Positions 60,714-64,000 of a stretch of 64,000 bases of DNA are shown piece after piece (within the stretch, counting starts at the first letter, position 1; the number at the start of each line of letters is the position of its first letter). Source of the stretch: Polaribacter sp. (GTDB lineage Bacteria > Bacteroidota > Bacteroidia > Flavobacteriales > Flavobacteriaceae); the NCBI RefSeq assembly GCF_024639685.1, contig NZ_JAHEHX010000001.1, positions 147,339-211,338 on the forward strand, given 5' to 3'. The position numbers and the translations under genes are program-made. The notes below the pieces were generated by a model that saw only the letters and a list, made by a program, of their open reading frames with translations, had not been told where the DNA came from and did not search any database.

Positions 60714-61108
60714 ACATTTTATCAAACTACCCTGCAGAGGTATTAATACTATTATTTTTAACAGTAACTTTTTTACAATCAGGAATAGACAAATTATTAG
60801 ATTGGAGTGGAAATGTTTCTTTTTTAAAAGAACATTTTAAAAACTCTCCTTTTAAAAATAGTGTTCCTTTATTATTGGCTGTTATTTTGGTGTTAGAAAT
60901 AATTGCTGGTTTATTAATGGTATTAGGTGTTTATCAATTGTACACATCAGGTGCAAAAGAATTTGCTTTATTAGGAGCAGAGCTTTGTGCTGTAGTTTTA
61001 ATTTTCTTGTTGATAGGACAACGTCTAGCAAAAGATTATGCAGGAGCAATGAGCTTAGCAGTCTATTTTATTGTAACACTTTTAGGTGTATATTTGCTAA
61101 ATAGCTAA
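60710..61108 (+). CDS. DoxX-like membrane protein
   Basis: The 132-residue protein has four TM segments and the DoxX family pattern with LILLFLTVTFLQSGIDKLLD near the N-terminus and LLLAVILVLEIIAGLLMVLG near residue 50. DoxX proteins act in respiration or thiol-related stress in other bacteria; here unknown. The start overlaps the dehydrogenase stop by 4 bp (ATGA type), so it is the last gene of the panB operon, closed by a large palindromic terminator. Confidence 0.85.
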   Translation: MNILSNYPAEVLILLFLTVTFLQSGIDKLLDWSGNVSFLKEHFKNSPFKNSVPLLLAVILVLEIIAGLLMVLGVYQLYTSGAKEFALLGAELCAVVLIFLLIGQRLAKDYAGAMSLAVYFIVTLLGVYLLNS

Positions 61109-61146
61109 AAATTATACCAATTAATTTTATCATAATCAACAGCTAT

Positions 61147-61190
61147 ACAAAAACCTCTTAAAACACGTGTTTTAAGAGGTTTTTGTATTT
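61147..61190. terminator. Perfect 40-bp palindrome acting as bidirectional terminator
   Basis: Two 20-bp arms (61147-61166 and 61167-61186) are exact reverse complements with no spacer and have CACGTG at the centre. T-rich ends on both sides suit termination for the DoxX gene on the plus strand and for the methyltransferase gene on the minus strand. Confidence 0.85.
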
Positions 61191-61248
61191 TCAAAAGGTT
61201 TTATCCTATATTTACTAATGAAGATTAAAATAAAGCCACTTAAAACAA

Positions 61249-62109
61249 TTATTTACCTTCCTTAATAACATAAATTAGAGAAGAATACTCACCAGTCTTA
61301 TTTGCCTTTCTATTTGAAAGAAATCCTCTGTAAAAAGCTGAAGCAGGTTTCATTTTTCCATGCTTGTACTTTTCACTTAATAATGAAACATAATAAGAAT
61401 CAAATTTCATAGGTAGTGTTTTCTCTATAATCATATTTTCTGTCTCAAATAATTTTGCGATTGATGTTTGAGAGAAATGCCACAAATGTCTTGGAACATC
61501 AAAAGCAGCCCAAATGTCTTTATAGTAATTGGCATCAAAACTTTTAAAATTTGGTACAGCTACAATTATTTTTCCATTGCTTTTTAAAAAACTTTTTAAA
61601 GATTTTATATAGTCTTGCAAATTTTCTACATGTTCTAAAACGTGCCAAAGTGTAATTACATCAAATTTTTTAGTAGTTAATTTTAATAAATCTTCTTGTA
61701 ATAAAACTCCTTTTTGCTCTGCAAATTTTCTTGCGTCAAAATTGGGCTCAGTTCCTAAAACTTCCCAAGAATTGTTTTGACAAACTTTTAAAAAATCACC
61801 TGTACCTGCACCAACATCTAAAATCGTTTTTGTTGTTGTGTTGAAAGAATTAATCAACTTTAACTTTCTTTTTAAAGTGATATTTTTTACAGATTGATAA
61901 ACTTTATCAAACAACGATTCTTTTGCATCTGTATGTGAAATATAATTTTCGCTTTTGTAATAATCTCCCAAGTTTTTTGGAACAGGAGTTGTTACAAGCA
62001 TCTCAAATTCTTTATTCAATTGAACTTGATAAACCTCACCTGAAACTGTATAATCTTTACATTCTAAATAAGGCTGTAAATTTTTATAAAAATCGATCTT
62101 ATTTGACAT
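61249..62109 (-). CDS. Class I SAM-dependent methyltransferase
   Basis: The 286-residue protein starts at ATG 62109 (MSNKIDFYKNLQPYLECKDY). It has a SAM-binding motif TILDVGAGTGDFLKVCQNNS near residue 95, FDVITLWHVLEHVENLQDYI near 145 and a C-terminal part FPRHLWHFS-like (FDVPRHLWHFSQTSIAKLFE). It is the kind often found near mnmG in this group and acts on an unknown substrate. The upstream frame to 62208 overlaps mnmG and the parS-like site and is not used. Confidence 0.88.
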   Translation of the reverse strand: MSNKIDFYKNLQPYLECKDYTVSGEVYQVQLNKEFEMLVTTPVPKNLGDYYKSENYISHTDAKESLFDKVYQSVKNITLKRKLKLINSFNTTTKTILDVGAGTGDFLKVCQNNSWEVLGTEPNFDARKFAEQKGVLLQEDLLKLTTKKFDVITLWHVLEHVENLQDYIKSLKSFLKSNGKIIVAVPNFKSFDANYYKDIWAAFDVPRHLWHFSQTSIAKLFETENMIIEKTLPMKFDSYYVSLLSEKYKHGKMKPASAFYRGFLSNRKANKTGEYSSLIYVIKEGK

Positions 62110-62119
62110 AAAATTGGAT

Positions 62120-62135
62120 TGTTCCTCGTGGAACA
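62120..62135. promoter_or_regulatory. parS-like partition site
   Basis: TGTTCCTCGTGGAACA differs from the palindromic parS form TGTTCCACGTGGAACA in a single base. It lies in the 46-bp gap between mnmG and the methyltransferase gene. In many bacteria mnmG lies near oriC and parAB, and parS sites cluster there. Confidence 0.5.
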
Positions 62136-62155
62136 TTATACTATTTTGAAGTAAA

Positions 62156-64000
62156 CTATCTACCCATATACACCAATAAAACAGAAATATCACTTGGCGA
62201 AACTCCACTTATTCTACTTGCTTGAGAAATAGAAGTTGGTTGAATTTTAGTTAACTTTTCACGTGCTTCAAATGATAAAGATTGTAACTTTTGATAATTA
62301 AAAGAAGCAGGAATTTTCACATTCTCTAATCTATGTAATTTATCTGCATTATTCTTTTCTTTGTTGATATAACCAGAATATTTTAAATGTATTTCTGCTT
62401 GCTCTATGATCTCTTTATCAATGTCGTTTTCAATTAAAAAATTATTTAATATTTCTACAGATTTAAAATCAGAAAAATCTAATTGTGGTCTAGCAGCAAT
62501 TTTAAATAACTTCATAGACTGATTAATTAAAGCCAAATTCTTAGCTTCTAAAATTGGATTAATCTCTTCTTTTTTAACACTAGTTTTTTCTAGAAACTGA
62601 ATTAATAAATCCGTTTTACGTTGCTTCTCTAAAACACGACCCATCCTTTCTTGAGAAGCTAAGCCAAGTTCAAAACCTTTAGGCGTTAATCTTAAATCTG
62701 CATTATCTTGTCTTAATAAAGTTCTATATTCTGCTCTTGATGTAAACATTCTATAAGGCTCTTCTGTACCTTTTGTAATTAAATCATCTATTAAAACAGC
62801 GATATAAGCCTCATCTCTTTTTAAAATGAATGGTTCTTTGCTCTGTACTTTTAAAGCAGCATTTACACCAGCCATTAAACCTTGAGCTGCTGCTTCTTCA
62901 TAACCAGTAGTTCCATTAATTTGGCCTGCAAAAAACAAGTTCTCTATCAACTTTGTTTCTAAAGAATGTTTTAATTGTGTTGGTTGAAAGAAATCATACT
63001 CTATTGCATAGCCATATCTTAAAAACTTTACATTTTCAAAACCTGCTACTGCACGAATTGCTTTATCTTGAATATCTTCTGGTAAAGAAGTAGAAAAACC
63101 ATTTACATACATTTCTATTGTAGACCAACCTTCTGGTTCTACAAATATTTGATGTCTCTCTTTTGTCGCGAAACGATCTACTTTATCTTCAACTGAAGGA
63201 CAATATCTAGGACCTGAAGATTGTATTCTACCATTAAACATTGGTGATCTATCAAAACCTTCTCTAAGCAAATTATGTACTTCTGGGTTGGTATACGTTA
63301 GCCAACAAGAGCGTTGATTTTGCAAAGCACTAGTGGTTGGTAAATACGAAAATTTTTCGGTGATTTCGTCTCCTGGTTGCTCTGTCATTTTAGAATAATC
63401 TAAAGACCTTCCGTCAACTCTTGGTGGTGTTCCAGTTTTCATTCTACCAGCTTCAAAACCTTTAGCAACTAAATCTTCTGTAATACCTTTTGAGGCTCCT
63501 TCACCAGCTCTACCTCCACCAAAACTTTTATCACCAATATGAATTAATCCATTTAAAAAAGTACCTGCTGTAATAATTATGGTTTTTGCATTTATCTCTA
63601 TACCTAATGCTGTTTTAACCCCTACAATTTTATCGCCATTAAATACTAAACCATTTACAGAATCTTGATAAAAATCTACATTTTCTGTTTGCTCTAGCAT
63701 TATTCTCCAACATTCAGCAAACTGCATTCTATCAGATTGTGCTCTTGGACTCCACATTGCAGGCCCTTTAGATTTGTTAAGCATTTTAAATTGTATAGCA
63801 GTTTTATCTGTTACAATTCCACTGTAACCACCTAAAGCATCAATCTCTCTAATTATTTGACCTTTTGCAATACCTCCCATTGCTGGGTTACAACTCATTT
63901 GCGCTATATTTTGCAAATTCATTGTAATTAATAAAGTATGTGCACCCATATTTGCAGCTGCAGCTGCAGCCTCACTACCTGCATGACCTCCACCTACTAC
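62156..64000 (-). CDS. mnmG: tRNA uridine-5-carboxymethylaminomethyl modification enzyme MnmG (start outside the window)
   Basis: The frame is open to position 64000 and lacks only a few N-terminal residues: what is seen begins VVGGGHAGSEAAAAAANMGA, the FAD-binding GxGxxG region, then NIAQMSCNPAMGGIAKGQII. Further landmarks are FGGGRAGEGASKGITEDLVA near residue 140 and, downstream, GQINGTTGYEEAAAQGLMAG, FTSRAEYRTLLRQDNADLRL and the C-terminal ISQASRISGVSPSDISVLLV. With MnmE it makes the cmnm5 or nm5 modification on wobble uridines. About 614 of about 623 residues are visible. Gene location next to a parS-like site supports nearness to oriC. Confidence 0.97.
   Translation of the reverse strand, partial: VVGGGHAGSEAAAAAANMGAHTLLITMNLQNIAQMSCNPAMGGIAKGQIIREIDALGGYSGIVTDKTAIQFKMLNKSKGPAMWSPRAQSDRMQFAECWRIMLEQTENVDFYQDSVNGLVFNGDKIVGVKTALGIEINAKTIIITAGTFLNGLIHIGDKSFGGGRAGEGASKGITEDLVAKGFEAGRMKTGTPPRVDGRSLDYSKMTEQPGDEITEKFSYLPTTSALQNQRSCWLTYTNPEVHNLLREGFDRSPMFNGRIQSSGPRYCPSVEDKVDRFATKERHQIFVEPEGWSTIEMYVNGFSTSLPEDIQDKAIRAVAGFENVKFLRYGYAIEYDFFQPTQLKHSLETKLIENLFFAGQINGTTGYEEAAAQGLMAGVNAALKVQSKEPFILKRDEAYIAVLIDDLITKGTEEPYRMFTSRAEYRTLLRQDNADLRLTPKGFELGLASQERMGRVLEKQRKTDLLIQFLEKTSVKKEEINPILEAKNLALINQSMKLFKIAARPQLDFSDFKSVEILNNFLIENDIDKEIIEQAEIHLKYSGYINKEKNNADKLHRLENVKIPASFNYQKLQSLSFEAREKLTKIQPTSISQASRISGVSPSDISVLLVYMGR

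Noticed and set aside
61249..62208. Longer 319-residue start for the methyltransferase
   Set aside because: It would overlap mnmG and the parS-like site; the internal ATG at 62109 gives a normal length.
1..64000. CRISPR array, insertion sequence, or complete prophage
   Set aside because: No regularly spaced short repeats, transposase motifs or phage structural genes were seen on either strand.

Overview
The window is low in G+C and reads as chromosomal DNA of a marine member of the Flavobacteriaceae (Bacteroidota), in the range of Polaribacter or Tenacibaculum. The basis is the close family resemblance of many proteins, a complete Bat (aerotolerance) operon with MoxR and DUF58, a TonB-dependent receptor with an N-terminal carboxypeptidase-regulatory domain, and repeated promoter boxes of the Bacteroidota type (TAnnTTTG). 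I had no database access, so names rest on motifs and remembered family features.

Layout. Positions 1-2.6 kb are accessory and eroded: the 5' part of a secreted repeat protein carrying a perfect 121-bp direct repeat 570 bp apart, a 79-residue GRxxGTxNK protein, a start-less remnant, a DMT transporter, and the tail of a lost outer-membrane protein with its terminator. 2.8-8.3 kb (minus) holds an Lrp regulator and the lipid cluster yceD-rpmF-fabH-accB-accC, then pdxA. 8.3-20.6 kb carries ribE, a 56-residue Cys protein, holB, a TspO-like membrane protein, pgk, ssb, a GH53 galactanase lipoprotein, a two-subunit molybdenum hydroxylase, a histone-deacetylase-like protein and metG. 20.7-28.5 kb has a frameshifted secreted protein, an LD-carboxypeptidase, an AraC-type pseudogene, yraN, a thioredoxin-like lipoprotein or exported protein, an SDR, cvpA, and a coupled carbonic anhydrase-SulP transporter pair. 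28.7-36.9 kb is the eight-gene MoxR-DUF58-Bat operon. 37-45.2 kb (minus) has lpxH, a tail-specific protease, a dCMP deaminase, a HupE-like protein, tRNA-Leu and tRNA-Gly, an SGNH lipoprotein and a TonB-dependent receptor. 45.4-56.1 kb (mostly plus) has ribF, serS, a TPR protein, rsmA, mgtE, mutS and two SpoU-type methyltransferases. 56.1-64 kb has tatA, an O-methyltransferase, a broken ECF sigma gene with its downstream partner, panB, a 2-hydroxyacid dehydrogenase, a DoxX protein, a SAM methyltransferase and mnmG, which runs off the right edge.

Most of the window is core metabolism and information processing. The points that deserve a second look are: a near-perfect parS-like 16-mer beside mnmG; an ECF sigma gene reduced by an early stop and an internal deletion while its downstream partner is intact; several other decayed genes (AraC-type, frameshifted secreted protein, interrupted small membrane protein, barrel tail); three small genes that sit outside ordinary length cut-offs; promoter boxes lying only 4-6 nt before start codons, suggesting leaderless mRNAs; and a TonB receptor paired with an SGNH lipoprotein instead of a SusD protein. 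I did not find a clearly new defence, secretion or biosynthetic system, CRISPR array, insertion sequence or complete prophage.
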